From assembly GCA_019114415.1 (NCBI GenBank), contig DXFO01000049.1, positions 1-35,041 of the forward strand: a DNA stretch of 35,041 nucleotides, given 5' to 3'. The first letter of the stretch is position 1; every line of letters begins with the position of its first letter. The notes below the pieces were generated by a model. The model saw only the letters and a program-made list of their open reading frames with translations, did not search any database and was not told the DNA's origin. Origin of the DNA: Candidatus Gemmiger faecavium (lineage in GTDB: Bacteria; Bacillota; Clostridia; Oscillospirales; Ruminococcaceae). Both the position numbers and the translations under genes were made by a program. Positions 24,896-32,784 of the stretch are shown here, piece after piece.

Positions 24896-25729
24896 TTACA
24901 GCAATAAATGCATTCTGTTCAGCAGCTTTTCATGCTGTGCGCCGGACTCCATGATATAAAGGCGGGTCGTTTCAATGCTGGAATGTCCCAGCACGTCGGC
25001 AAGTTTCGACAAATCCCGATCCAGCTGATAGAAGGTCCTTGCAAACAAGTGCCGCAGGTTGTGTGGAAACACCTTTTTCCACGCCACGCCTGCCTGTTTG
25101 CACAGGGCCTTCATCTCTTTCCAGACGTTGGAACGGTCCACCGGTTTCCCGTTGCGGGTGGTGAACACCGGTCCGCTGCGGATTCTGCGGCGGGCGCACC
25201 ATCTGCTCAGTCGTTTGCACAGCTCGCCGGGCAGCAGGATCTCGCGGCATTTGCCCTTGCACCGGATGCTGGCCCGCCGTTTGTTGACGGCTTCCGCCGT
25301 GATATATTTCAGTTCCGAAACACGGATCCCTGTGGAGCAGATGGTCTGCAAAATCAGCAGGATCCGCTTTTTTCTGCTCTGACGCGCGGCATTGAGCAGG
25401 CGGAAGTATTCCCCCTTGTCCAGTTCACGCTCGGCATCGCAAAAAACCTTGCGTTGGCATTTGAGCGGTTTGACTTTGTTCTGGGGCATCCCGCAGAATT
25501 CCTGATACCCGTTGACCGCCGCCAACATGGCGTTGACCCCGGACGCCGAATATCCTTTTTGGACCAGAGAATCTCTCCATGCAGCCACAACTTCTTTGAC
25601 AGGGTGCTCTTGTGCTCCTGTCTCGCGAAAAAATCGCCCCAGCGTACGGGTATACTTTTCAATGGTGGCTGCGCTGTATTCCCGGTTTTCAAGCCAGCGG
25701 CGATAGGCAAGAATTTTGTCATGCTGCAT
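24896..25729 (-). CDS. Tyrosine recombinase, cassette 2 (intact)
   Basis: A 277-residue tyrosine recombinase, predicted to invert the segment just after its own stop codon. It has an N-terminal SAM-like domain (YSAATIEKYTRTLGRFF) and a complete catalytic set: arginine in CSTGIRVSEL, lysine in RCKGK, HNLR in PHNLRHLF, histidine in LGHSS and tyrosine in TTRLYIM. Long blocks are unchanged from the cassette 1 enzyme (GVNAMLAAVNGYQEFCG, MKALC and QAGVAWKKVFPHNLRH). The start is ATG 25729, with AAAGGAG eight bases upstream; an upstream in-frame extension to 25837 would run through the trpS terminator and is rejected. I found no clear promoter in the 60 bases before it. It lies downstream of trpS but behind a strong terminator. 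Confidence 0.93.
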   Translation of the reverse strand: MQHDKILAYRRWLENREYSAATIEKYTRTLGRFFRETGAQEHPVKEVVAAWRDSLVQKGYSASGVNAMLAAVNGYQEFCGMPQNKVKPLKCQRKVFCDAERELDKGEYFRLLNAARQSRKKRILLILQTICSTGIRVSELKYITAEAVNKRRASIRCKGKCREILLPGELCKRLSRWCARRRIRSGPVFTTRNGKPVDRSNVWKEMKALCKQAGVAWKKVFPHNLRHLFARTFYQLDRDLSKLADVLGHSSIETTRLYIMESGAQHEKLLNRMHLLL

Positions 25730-25790
25730 TTCAGATGCTCCTTTCCAAATCCGCATTTTTTTACTATCAACAGTTTGCCCAAAAAACCTG

Positions 25791-25834
25791 AAAAGCAACG
25801 TTCTCCGCTCAAACAAACGGAGAACGTTGCTTTT
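25791..25834 (-). terminator. Terminator after trpS
   Basis: A perfect 17-bp stem (25791-25807 with 25818-25834) with a 10-base loop. On the minus strand it ends in TTTT and is followed by CAGGTTTTTT. It separates trpS from the cassette 2 recombinase. Confidence 0.9.
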
Positions 25835-25867
25835 CAATTTAATATCGTACTTTGGTCAGGGTTCCGC

Positions 25868-26902
25868 TCAGCGGTCAAGCTGCAGCAGGCCCACCTTACG
25901 GTAAACCTTCGCCACCATGCGGTCCGCCAGGCGGGACGCACGGGCAGCACCGTCGCGGAGCACGCCGTCCACATAGGTCTTGTCCGCCAGGATACGGCCG
26001 TACTCGGCCTGGACCGGCGCCAGGGCATCGGCGGTGGTCTCTGCCACGGCCATCTTAAAGTCGCCGTAGCCCTTGCCCGCGAATTCCGCCTCGATCTCAG
26101 GCATGGTCTTGCCGGTAAAGGCCGAATAAATGGTCATCAGGTTGGAAACGCCCGGCTTTTCCGCCGCATCAAAGCGCACCACGCCATCCGAGTCGGTCAC
26201 CGCACGCTTGAACTTGCGCACGATGGCATCCCGGTCATCGGTCATCAGCACAAAGCTGTTGACGTTGGGATCGGACTTGCTCATTTTCTTGGTGGGCTCG
26301 GCCAGTGACATGATCTTGGCGCCCGCCGCCGGGACATAGCCCTCCGGCAGGGTGAAGGTATTGCCGTACACATTGTTGAAACGCTGGGCGATGTCCCGGG
26401 CGATCTCCAGGTGCTGGGTCTGGTCCTGGCCTACCGGCACCAGGTCGGCATTGTAGATCAGGATATCCGCCGCCATGAGCACCGGGTAGGTGAACAGGCC
26501 GCCGTTGACGTTGTCGGGATGCTTGGCGCTCTTGTCCTTGAACTGGGTCATACGGGACAGCTCGCCGAACTGGGTGTTGCAGGCCAGCACCCAGCTGAGC
26601 TGGGTGTGGGCGGGAACATGGCTCTGCACAAACAGAACGCTGTTCACCGGGTCGATGCCCGCCGCCAGCAGCAGCGAAGCCAGCTCCCGGGTACGGCGGC
26701 GCAGAGCGGCAGGCTCCTCGCGCACGGTCAGGGAATGCAGGTCGGCCACCATATACAGGCAGTCATAGTCCTGCTGCAGCAGGGCCCAGTTGCGCACCGC
26801 GCCCATATAATTGCCCAGAGTGGGCGTGCCGGTGGGCTGAATGCCCGAAAGAATCCGCTTGCGTTTGGGCTGAGCCTGCGGGCTTTGAATGTTTTCTGCC
26901 AT
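25868..26902 (-). CDS. trpS: Tryptophanyl-tRNA synthetase (TrpS)
   Basis: TrpS charges tRNA-Trp with tryptophan in the cytoplasm. The protein is 344 residues, within the class Ic range (330-345). It starts MAENIQSPQAQPKRKRILSG with a short non-conserved lead, then SGIQPTGTPTLGNYMGA, which holds the HIGH-equivalent TxGN motif. DLHSLT and the GQDQTQHLEIARDIAQRFN segment form the tryptophan and tRNA contact region. KKMSKSD is the ATP-binding KMSKS loop. ATG 26902 follows AAAGGAG; the frame stays open upstream for 91 codons, but that part is the T-box leader, not protein. Regulated by the T-box riboswitch and ended by the strong terminator at 25791-25834. Confidence 0.97.
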   Translation of the reverse strand: MAENIQSPQAQPKRKRILSGIQPTGTPTLGNYMGAVRNWALLQQDYDCLYMVADLHSLTVREEPAALRRRTRELASLLLAAGIDPVNSVLFVQSHVPAHTQLSWVLACNTQFGELSRMTQFKDKSAKHPDNVNGGLFTYPVLMAADILIYNADLVPVGQDQTQHLEIARDIAQRFNNVYGNTFTLPEGYVPAAGAKIMSLAEPTKKMSKSDPNVNSFVLMTDDRDAIVRKFKRAVTDSDGVVRFDAAEKPGVSNLMTIYSAFTGKTMPEIEAEFAGKGYGDFKMAVAETTADALAPVQAEYGRILADKTYVDGVLRDGAARASRLADRMVAKVYRKVGLLQLDR

Positions 26903-26935
26903 GATTTTACGCTCCTTTGCCTTTTGGCGGGGTAC

Positions 26936-27235
26936 AAAAAAACTGCCCCCGTACAGAAATTTGTACAAGGACAGGTCAATCTCCTGCGGTACCACCTTGT
27001 TTGCCGCGCGAACGCGGCCGCTCAGTGAAGCGGCAATCACCGCTTCCGCCCTGTAACGGGGGCTGCCGTCGACGGATAATAGGCCATATGGCCGTTCCCC
27101 GCCGCCCTCTGCGAACCATTTGTCTGTCCTGTTTCCCACCCGGTTCTCAGCCATCCGGGTTCTCTGTGGGGGCATGGCGCAGTTTTACTTTCGCATCTGC
27201 GGTTTCTCAACGAGGCGCATCATCTGCACCTTTAT
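26936..27235 (-). promoter_or_regulatory. Tryptophan T-box riboswitch controlling trpS
   Basis: T-box leaders bind uncharged tRNA and then let transcription continue. On the minus strand: GCGAA (27190-27194) and an AGTA internal-loop motif (27186-27189) on the 5' side of stem I pair across to TTCGC, and the specifier position holds TGG (27116-27118), the tryptophan codon. Downstream is the T-box core AAGGTGGTACCGCAGG (about 26983-26998). Then follows the terminator: a stem of 26943-26955 with 26962-26974 and seven T (26936-26942). The T-box core can pair in the competing antiterminator. The leader ends 33 bases before the trpS ATG. Confidence 0.93.
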
Positions 27236-27241
27236 ACAGGT

Positions 27242-27270
27242 ATTCAAGCACACGAAATAACATTTGTCAA
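27242..27270 (-). promoter_or_regulatory. Promoter candidate for the T-box/trpS transcript
   Basis: On the minus strand: TTGACA (27265-27270), 17 bases, TTGAAT (27242-27247), with TG one base before the -10. Predicted start near 27235 gives a 330-base leader. Confidence 0.65.
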
Positions 27271-27377
27271 GAGCCCTCCCCTTTCTCTTGAGTCCATACT
27301 CTTGCGGCAGTACCCGCGGTATGATACCATATAATAAAATGTATTTATGCGGCGAAATCGGAAAGGAAGCGATCTTT

Positions 27378-27998
27378 ATGGACGTATTTGATTCCTCTCG
27401 CCTGGTCTGGACCCGGGAACCTGCCGAATGCAAGATCCGTCCCGACCGCATCGAGATTGTCACGGCCCCGCACACCGATCTGTGGCAGCGCACCTACTAC
27501 CATTTCCGCAACGACACCGCCCCTGTGCTGCAGATGACCACCCGGGAACAATATTTTTCCTTCCTGGTCAAAACCGAGTTTGCTTCCGGCCACCGGTTCG
27601 ATCAGTGCGGCGTGGTCCTGTATCTGGACAGCGAAAACTGGCTGAAAGGCTCCATTGAGTATGAGAACGAGACCTTCCAGCATCTGGGCAGCGTGGTAAC
27701 CAATCACGGCTATTCGGACTGGGCCACCACCGAGATCCCTGCCGACATCAAATCCATGTGGTACCGGCTCAGCCGCAGGGGCAGCGATTTCCGCATCGAC
27801 TGTTCCCAGGACGGTCAGGACTGGCATCAGATGCGCATCTGCCATTTGTGGGAAGGCAGCGGTCCGGTGTCCTTCGGCATCTACGCCGCCAGCCCGGAGG
27901 ATTCCAGCTTCCGGGCAGTATTCAGCCACATGGAGCTGACCGAGTGCCAGTGGCAGGCCCATGACGGCCAGCAGCCCGATAAAGACTGCGGCGGCTGA
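27378..27998 (+). CDS. DUF1349 family protein (concanavalin-like fold)
   Basis: A 206-residue cytoplasmic protein of the DUF1349 (YesU-like) family, which has a lectin/glucanase-type beta-sandwich and no settled function. Family signatures are FDQCGVVLYLDSENWLKGSIEY, here residues about 75-96, followed by SVVTNHGYSDW. The first about 70 residues (LVWTREPAECKIRPDRIEI) are the usual family opening. No signal peptide. ATG 27378 is preceded by AAAGGAAG. A TATAAT (27330-27335) lies 43 bases upstream, without a good -35. It diverges from the trpS leader and is followed by the gltX promoter, so it is probably transcribed alone. A sugar-binding or glycan-related role is only a fold-based guess. Confidence 0.85.
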   Translation: MDVFDSSRLVWTREPAECKIRPDRIEIVTAPHTDLWQRTYYHFRNDTAPVLQMTTREQYFSFLVKTEFASGHRFDQCGVVLYLDSENWLKGSIEYENETFQHLGSVVTNHGYSDWATTEIPADIKSMWYRLSRRGSDFRIDCSQDGQDWHQMRICHLWEGSGPVSFGIYAASPEDSSFRAVFSHMELTECQWQAHDGQQPDKDCGG

Positions 27999-28009
27999 GC
28001 CTCAAACGG

Positions 28010-28038
28010 TTGACAAACCTTCCAACGGCAGGTAGACT
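28010..28038 (+). promoter_or_regulatory. Promoter candidate for gltX
   Basis: TTGACA (28010-28015), 17 bases, TAGACT (28033-28038). Predicted start is near 28045, giving a 100-base leader that holds a hairpin (GGTCCGCAGGC at 28051-28061 with GCCTG and CGGACC at 28066-28080). No T-box core is seen in it. Confidence 0.65.
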
Positions 28039-28145
28039 TTTGAGAGATATGGTCCGCAGGCTGCTGCCTGCCGCCGGACCTTGTTCCGGGCCCCCGTTTC
28101 CCCGGCAGATTGAAAAAATTCGCATCCAAAGGAGCATAACCCAAT

Positions 28146-29600
28146 ATGGAAAACACCGTCCGTACACGTTTTGCGCCCTCCCCCACCGGCTATATGCACG
28201 TGGGCAACCTGCGCACCGCCCTTTACACCTACCTGCAGGCCAAGCACTCGGGCGGGACTTTCATCCTGCGCATTGAGGACACCGACCAGGGACGCTTTGT
28301 GGAAGGCGCCACCGACATCATTTACAACACCCTCAAAGCCACCGGTCTGACCTGGGACGAAGGCCCCGACATCGGCGGCCCCGTGGGTCCCTACATCCAG
28401 AGCCAGCGCATGGGCATGTTCCGCCAGTACGCCGAGCAGCTGGTGGCCGAGGGCAAGGCTTACTACTGCTTCTGCACCCCGGAACGCCTGGAGGAACTGC
28501 ATGCCGCCCAGAAAGCCGCCGGTGAGGTCAGCCACTACGACGGCCACTGCCGTGACCTTTCCCCCGAGGAAGTCAAGGCGCTGCTGGACGCCGGCACCCC
28601 CTATGTCATCCGCCAGAAGATCCCCAAAGAGGGCACCACCTCCTTTGACGACATGGTCTACGGCCACATCGAGGTGGAAAACGCCGAGCTGGACGACCAG
28701 ATCCTCATCAAGACCGACGGCATGCCCACCTACAACTTTGCCAACGTGGTGGACGATCACCTGATGGGCATCACCCATGTCATCCGCGGCAGCGAATACC
28801 TGTCCTCCACCCCCAAGTACAACCTGCTGTACCAGGCCTTCGGCTGGGAGATCCCCACCTACATCCACTGCCCGCCCGTCATGAAGGACGCGCAGAACAA
28901 GCTGTCCAAGCGCAACGGCGACGCCAGCTATCAGGATCTGGTGGCCAAGGGCTACCTGCCCGCCGCGGTGCTGAACTATCTGCTGCTGCTGGGCTGGGCG
29001 CCCGAGGGCGAGCAGGAGATTTTCTCCCTGGACGAGATGATCAAGATCTGGGACCCCACCCGCGTGTCCAAGTCCCCTGCCATTTTTGACCCCCTCAAGC
29101 TGCGGGCCATCAACGCGGCCTACATCCGCGCCCTGCCCGCCGAGGAGTTCCGCCGTCTGGCCGATCCCTTCATCGACAGCGCCGTGCATGTGGACATCGA
29201 CCGGGACCTGCTGTGCGCCAACCTGCAGCCCCGCTGCGAAGTGCTGGAGGACATCCCGCCGCAGCTGGACTTCTTTGACGCGGTGGTGCCCTTTGACGCC
29301 GAGCTTTACCGCAACAAGAAGCAGAAAACGACCCCCGAGTCTGCGCTGGAAGCCCTGAGCGCCCTGCTGCCCCTGCTGGAAGCCCAGACCGACTGGTCCC
29401 GTGACGCCATCTTTGACGCCTGCAAGGCTCTGGCCGAGCAGATGGAGAAGAAAAACGGCTGGCTGCTCTACCCGCTGGGCATCGCTCTGTCCGGCAAGAG
29501 CCGCACCCCCGGCGGCGGCACCGATCTGGCCGCCATGCTGGGCCGCAAGGAAACGCTGCGCCGCCTGAACGCCGCTCTGGACGCTCTGCGCGCAAGCTGA
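28146..29600 (+). CDS. gltX: Glutamyl-tRNA synthetase (GltX)
   Basis: GltX charges tRNA-Glu with glutamate; in bacteria lacking GlnRS it may also charge tRNA-Gln for later amidation, but this cannot be judged here. The protein has 484 residues, the normal length for a class Ic bacterial enzyme. The HIGH motif is PSPTGYMHVGN (residues 12-22), followed by RIEDTDQGR. CFCTPERLEEL, YNFANVVDDHLMGITHVIRG and the KMSKS equivalent NKLSKRNGD follow in order. The last about 150 residues are the anticodon-binding helical domain (LYPLGIALSGKSRTPG). ATG 28146 lies 12 bases after AAAGGAG. It has its own promoter and terminator. Confidence 0.97.
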   Translation: MENTVRTRFAPSPTGYMHVGNLRTALYTYLQAKHSGGTFILRIEDTDQGRFVEGATDIIYNTLKATGLTWDEGPDIGGPVGPYIQSQRMGMFRQYAEQLVAEGKAYYCFCTPERLEELHAAQKAAGEVSHYDGHCRDLSPEEVKALLDAGTPYVIRQKIPKEGTTSFDDMVYGHIEVENAELDDQILIKTDGMPTYNFANVVDDHLMGITHVIRGSEYLSSTPKYNLLYQAFGWEIPTYIHCPPVMKDAQNKLSKRNGDASYQDLVAKGYLPAAVLNYLLLLGWAPEGEQEIFSLDEMIKIWDPTRVSKSPAIFDPLKLRAINAAYIRALPAEEFRRLADPFIDSAVHVDIDRDLLCANLQPRCEVLEDIPPQLDFFDAVVPFDAELYRNKKQKTTPESALEALSALLPLLEAQTDWSRDAIFDACKALAEQMEKKNGWLLYPLGIALSGKSRTPGGGTDLAAMLGRKETLRRLNAALDALRAS

Positions 29601-29644
29601 CGCCGTTCCCTCTGCTCTGTCTCAAAACTCCATAATCTCTGACC

Positions 29645-29687
29645 GACCGGCCGTGGAAAGTGTTCCCGCTTTCCACGGCCGGTCTTT
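29645..29687 (+). terminator. Terminator after gltX
   Basis: A perfect 16-bp stem, GACCGGCCGTGGAAAG (29645-29660) with its complement (29669-29684), with an 8-base loop, followed by TTTGTC. Confidence 0.85.
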
Positions 29688-29690
29688 GTC

Positions 29691-30184
29691 ATATCCCGCC
29701 GAAGCCTGATTTTCCAAAATCAGTTGTTTCGTCAGGATTTTCCGGTTTCTTCAGGCTGCGGAGGGAACAACGAAAACTGCCTTTCTCCCCTTTCTCCCGA
29801 CGATCTGATTTTCTGGTTCACCCCTCAACATTTCTCCAGGATTTCCACCCCTGTCAAGGGCGAAGGCTTGTCCCGACCGGATGTTGTCGGGCAATGGGGT
29901 CGTTCGCCGCAAAGCGCCCGGCTTTTGCCCGCTTGCCGGGGCATTGGGCCGCTTTGCGCCGGATGCCGGGATTTCGGGCCGGACGCCGGTGTTTTGCCGC
30001 GCACTCTGGCACGAGCAGCCCCCTTTTGGCCGGTTTTGGAATTTCGCTGCATCGCAACAAAAAGCGCGCTGCTGGCAAGGTATACTCTTGCTTGCAGCGC
30101 CCGCAGGGGGCGCCGCCGCACCGGCATGGCCCCTTTCCGGCGCGCAGATGATCCGGGGCAGGCATCCGCCGGGGAGGAATCGCA
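29691..30184 (+). other. Long upstream region of spoIIE, no gene seen
   Basis: About 490 bases between the gltX terminator and spoIIE. Open frames exist on both strands, but none has a ribosome site or recognisable product, and several simply run into spoIIE in another frame. The first half is T/C-rich with short inverted repeats; the second half is very GC-rich. The only distinct element is the hairpin at 30066-30100. I could not place a convincing promoter or Spo0A box. Confidence 0.5.
30066..30100 (+). promoter_or_regulatory. Dyad around a -10-like TATACT upstream of spoIIE
   Basis: GCGCTGC (30066-30072) pairs with GCAGCGC (30094-30100) and GCAAG (30075-30079) with CTTGC (30087-30091), around a centre containing TATACT (30081-30086). 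It lies 85 bases before the spoIIE ATG. It could be an operator over a promoter or a leader hairpin; no -35 is evident. Confidence 0.35.
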
Positions 30185-32524
30185 ATGCCGAACACCGTCA
30201 AAGAAACCACCGCACGACGCGGCCCAGCCGCCGCATCCGCACCGCAGCGGGAAACCGTCTGTCCACCGCCGCCGCCACCTTCCGCGCCCCCTGACCGGAG
30301 GCTCCGCCTGCCGCCGGGCGGGGTCCGGGCTTCCGCCCTTGCCTGGCAGCTGGGCGCAGCCTGCACCGGCATTTTGCTGGGGGCCGGGCGCATTTACGGC
30401 GGTGCGGCCCCCTTTGGCCTGGCACTGGTCATCGGCTGTGCGCCGGGGTATCTGCTGTCCGCCGCCCTGGGCGCCATTGCCGGGGTCCTGGCCTTTCAGC
30501 CCCTGGTGCAGGCTTTGCCCCTGACCGCCGCCATCGGCATCGTGCTGGCGGTGCGCAAGCTGGCCCCCGGCAAATTCCGCCTGGGTGCGGCCGCCGGCTG
30601 CGCCGCCCTGCCCCTGGCCCAGCTGCTGTCCGGCCTGCCGGTGGGATTTGCCCCCGCCGACCTGCTGAACGCCCTGTGCGGCGGAGTCATCGCTGCGGGA
30701 TTCGGCAGCGCCATACATAGCCTCCCGTCGGACAAGCCCCGGGGCGTCTGCCTGTGGCTGGCCATGGGAGTCGCCTGCCTGCAGCGGCTGTCCCTGCCCG
30801 TCTTTGCCCCCGGTCTGGCCCTCTTCGCCCTGGCCGGGCTGTGCACCGCCTTTGCCGCCAGCCTGGAACAGAGCGCCGTGCTGGCCGTGGCATTGGCTGC
30901 CGCCTTCACCGCCGCCAGCCCCGACCTCTGCTTTGCGGCCCTGGCTGTGGCGTTGGGTACGCTGGGAGCTTCCTGTCTGTTTCCCGGTGAACGCTGGCGC
31001 TGCGCCGGGGTCTTTGCCGCCGGCTGCTGCCTGGGCGCACTGGCCGCCCCCTCCGTCAATGCCGCGCTGGCCCTGGGAACCGCCGCTCTGTGCGGGCTGA
31101 CCGTCTATCTGCTGGTGCCGCCCCACACGCTGCAGTCCTTCTTTCCCCAGCCTGCGCCCCCGGCTTCGGCCCAGAGCCTTTCGGGCGCAGCACGCCGGCT
31201 GTCCACCATTGCCGACACTCTGTCCGACATCGCCTCCACCGTCAACGCCGTGTGCGAACGGCAGTTCCCGCCCCGGGGCGAGACCTTCGACTTTGTGGTG
31301 GAGTACACCGCCCGCCGGGTCTGCCAGGACTGCGCCCGCCGGGAGCGCTGCTGGATCAAGGGCTACTCCTGCGCCATGGACGGCATGTACCAGTTCAAGC
31401 CCATTCTGGAGCAGACCGGCGTGGCCGACCTGGAACACATGCCGGGTCAGCTGAGCGTCTGTGAGCATCCCTCCGACCTGTGCGACGCCCTCAACCACGG
31501 ATACCGGCTGTGGCGCAGCCGCCGCCAGACCCGCGCCCGGGCCAACGTCCTGCGCAGCGCCCTGACCGAGCAGTACGGGGCCATTGCCTCGGCCCTGGCG
31601 CAGCTGTCCGCCCGTCTGGGGCAGGCCGGTCTGCCCGATCCCCGCCGGGAGAGCCGGGTGGCCCAGCTGTTTGCCTCCATCGGGCTGGAAACGCTGGAAT
31701 GCAGCGTCACCACCGATGTGGCGGGGCGCATCTCCGTCAACGTCACGGTAGCCCGCACCGCTTTCACTCCCGAAGAGCTGCGCGCCCTTACCGACGAGGT
31801 CAGCCGCCTTTGCCGCAGGGACCTGGCCCTGCCTGAGATCGCCCACTGCCGCACGGTGACCATGCTTTCCTTTGGGGAACGGCCGCTGTTCAGCGCCCGG
31901 TTCGGCATGGCCAGCCGACCCGCCGAGGAGATCAGCGGCGACGCCTGCGACCAGTTCTGTGATACCTGCGGCCGCGCCCAGATGCTGCTTTGTGACGGCA
32001 TGGGCACCGGACGTCCCGCCGCCGTGGACGGCCAGATGGCGGCCCGCCTGACCGGGCAGCTGCTGCGGGCAGGATTTGCCGCCGAGAGCGCTGCCCGGCT
32101 GGTCAACGTGGCCCTGGGCCTGAAAAACGGAGAACAGGAGTCCGGCGCCACCCTGGACCTTTTGACCGTGGATCTGTTTACCGGACGGGCCGGGCTTTTC
32201 AAGGCCGGGGCGGCCCCCAGTTTCCTGGTCCGCAATGGCGAGCCCCGCATGATGGAGGGCGCAAGCCTGCCCATGGGCATCCTGGACTCGGTAGTGGGGC
32301 GCTCCAGCAGCTTCACCCTGGAGGTAGGCGACCTGGTGGTGCTGGTCTCCGACGGGGTTTTGTGCGACGGCACCGACTGGATCTTGCAGCAGCTGCAGCT
32401 CAGCACCCGGCTGGGTCACAGTCCCGCCCAGACGGCCGCAGCTCTGGCGGATTCGGCGGTGCGCCGGGCGGGCAGCCGCCGGGACGACATCACCGTGGCC
32501 GCCCTGCGCCTGGACAGGCCGTGA
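30185..32524 (+). CDS. spoIIE: Stage II sporulation protein E (SpoIIE phosphatase)
   Basis: SpoIIE sits in the polar septum, interacts with FtsZ, and dephosphorylates SpoIIAA to release sigma-F in the forespore. This copy has 779 residues (B. subtilis has about 827). Residues 1-45 are a Pro/Ala-rich cytoplasmic lead. About 45-320 hold some ten hydrophobic spans rich in Ala, Leu and Gly. The central region (about 330-540) includes CQDCARRERCW, a cysteine cluster common in SpoIIE. The C-terminal PP2C domain has the metal-binding motifs SGDACDQF (584-591), LLCDGMGTG (602-610), LVSDGV (721-726) and DDITVAAL (767-774), all intact. ATG 30185 follows GGGGAGG. Together with the SpoIIQ-like gene it shows that the organism retains sporulation genes. 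Confidence 0.95.
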   Translation: MPNTVKETTARRGPAAASAPQRETVCPPPPPPSAPPDRRLRLPPGGVRASALAWQLGAACTGILLGAGRIYGGAAPFGLALVIGCAPGYLLSAALGAIAGVLAFQPLVQALPLTAAIGIVLAVRKLAPGKFRLGAAAGCAALPLAQLLSGLPVGFAPADLLNALCGGVIAAGFGSAIHSLPSDKPRGVCLWLAMGVACLQRLSLPVFAPGLALFALAGLCTAFAASLEQSAVLAVALAAAFTAASPDLCFAALAVALGTLGASCLFPGERWRCAGVFAAGCCLGALAAPSVNAALALGTAALCGLTVYLLVPPHTLQSFFPQPAPPASAQSLSGAARRLSTIADTLSDIASTVNAVCERQFPPRGETFDFVVEYTARRVCQDCARRERCWIKGYSCAMDGMYQFKPILEQTGVADLEHMPGQLSVCEHPSDLCDALNHGYRLWRSRRQTRARANVLRSALTEQYGAIASALAQLSARLGQAGLPDPRRESRVAQLFASIGLETLECSVTTDVAGRISVNVTVARTAFTPEELRALTDEVSRLCRRDLALPEIAHCRTVTMLSFGERPLFSARFGMASRPAEEISGDACDQFCDTCGRAQMLLCDGMGTGRPAAVDGQMAARLTGQLLRAGFAAESAARLVNVALGLKNGEQESGATLDLLTVDLFTGRAGLFKAGAAPSFLVRNGEPRMMEGASLPMGILDSVVGRSSSFTLEVGDLVVLVSDGVLCDGTDWILQQLQLSTRLGHSPAQTAAALADSAVRRAGSRRDDITVAALRLDRP

Positions 32525-32558
32525 GATTTTCCCCTTTTCACACCATTTTGGCCCATGT

Positions 32559-32585
32559 CGCGCTGCACGCTGCAGCGCGGCTTTT
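32559..32585 (+). terminator. Terminator after spoIIE
   Basis: CGCGCTGCA (32559-32567) pairs with TGCAGCGCG (32571-32579) over a 3-base loop, followed by GCTTTTG. It lies 35 bases after the spoIIE stop. Confidence 0.75.
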
Positions 32586-32594
32586 GTGATTCTT

Positions 32595-32624
32595 TTGACA
32601 CATTGACCAAAACTCTTGCACAAT
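32595..32624 (+). promoter_or_regulatory. Promoter candidate for the EF-G-like gene
   Basis: TTGACA (32595-32600), 18 bases, CACAAT (32619-32624). The region to 32690 is AT-rich, and a second possible -10 (TAAAGT with an upstream TG, near 32675) exists, so the true start is uncertain. Confidence 0.35.
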
Positions 32625-32784
32625 ATTTTTACAGACATTTGATAAAAAACTGTTTAATCTTTTCAAATTGTGTGGTAAAGTAGGATTATGCCGGGTAAGC
32701 CATAGCTTTTCCCGACCAGTAAGTATACGCCGGAGGGGGAGATCCCGAACATTCGGCTCCGGCGCGAAAAGAGGTTTGATAACG

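Noticed and set aside
29885-29891. TGTCGGG as a Spo0A box before spoIIE
   Set aside because: It matches TGTCGAA at only five of seven bases, is about 300 bases from the start codon and has no linked promoter.
29825-32638. A 937-codon open frame opposite spoIIE
   Set aside because: Gly/Gln/Ala/Arg-rich shadow frame with no domain; SpoIIE on the plus strand has intact PP2C motifs.
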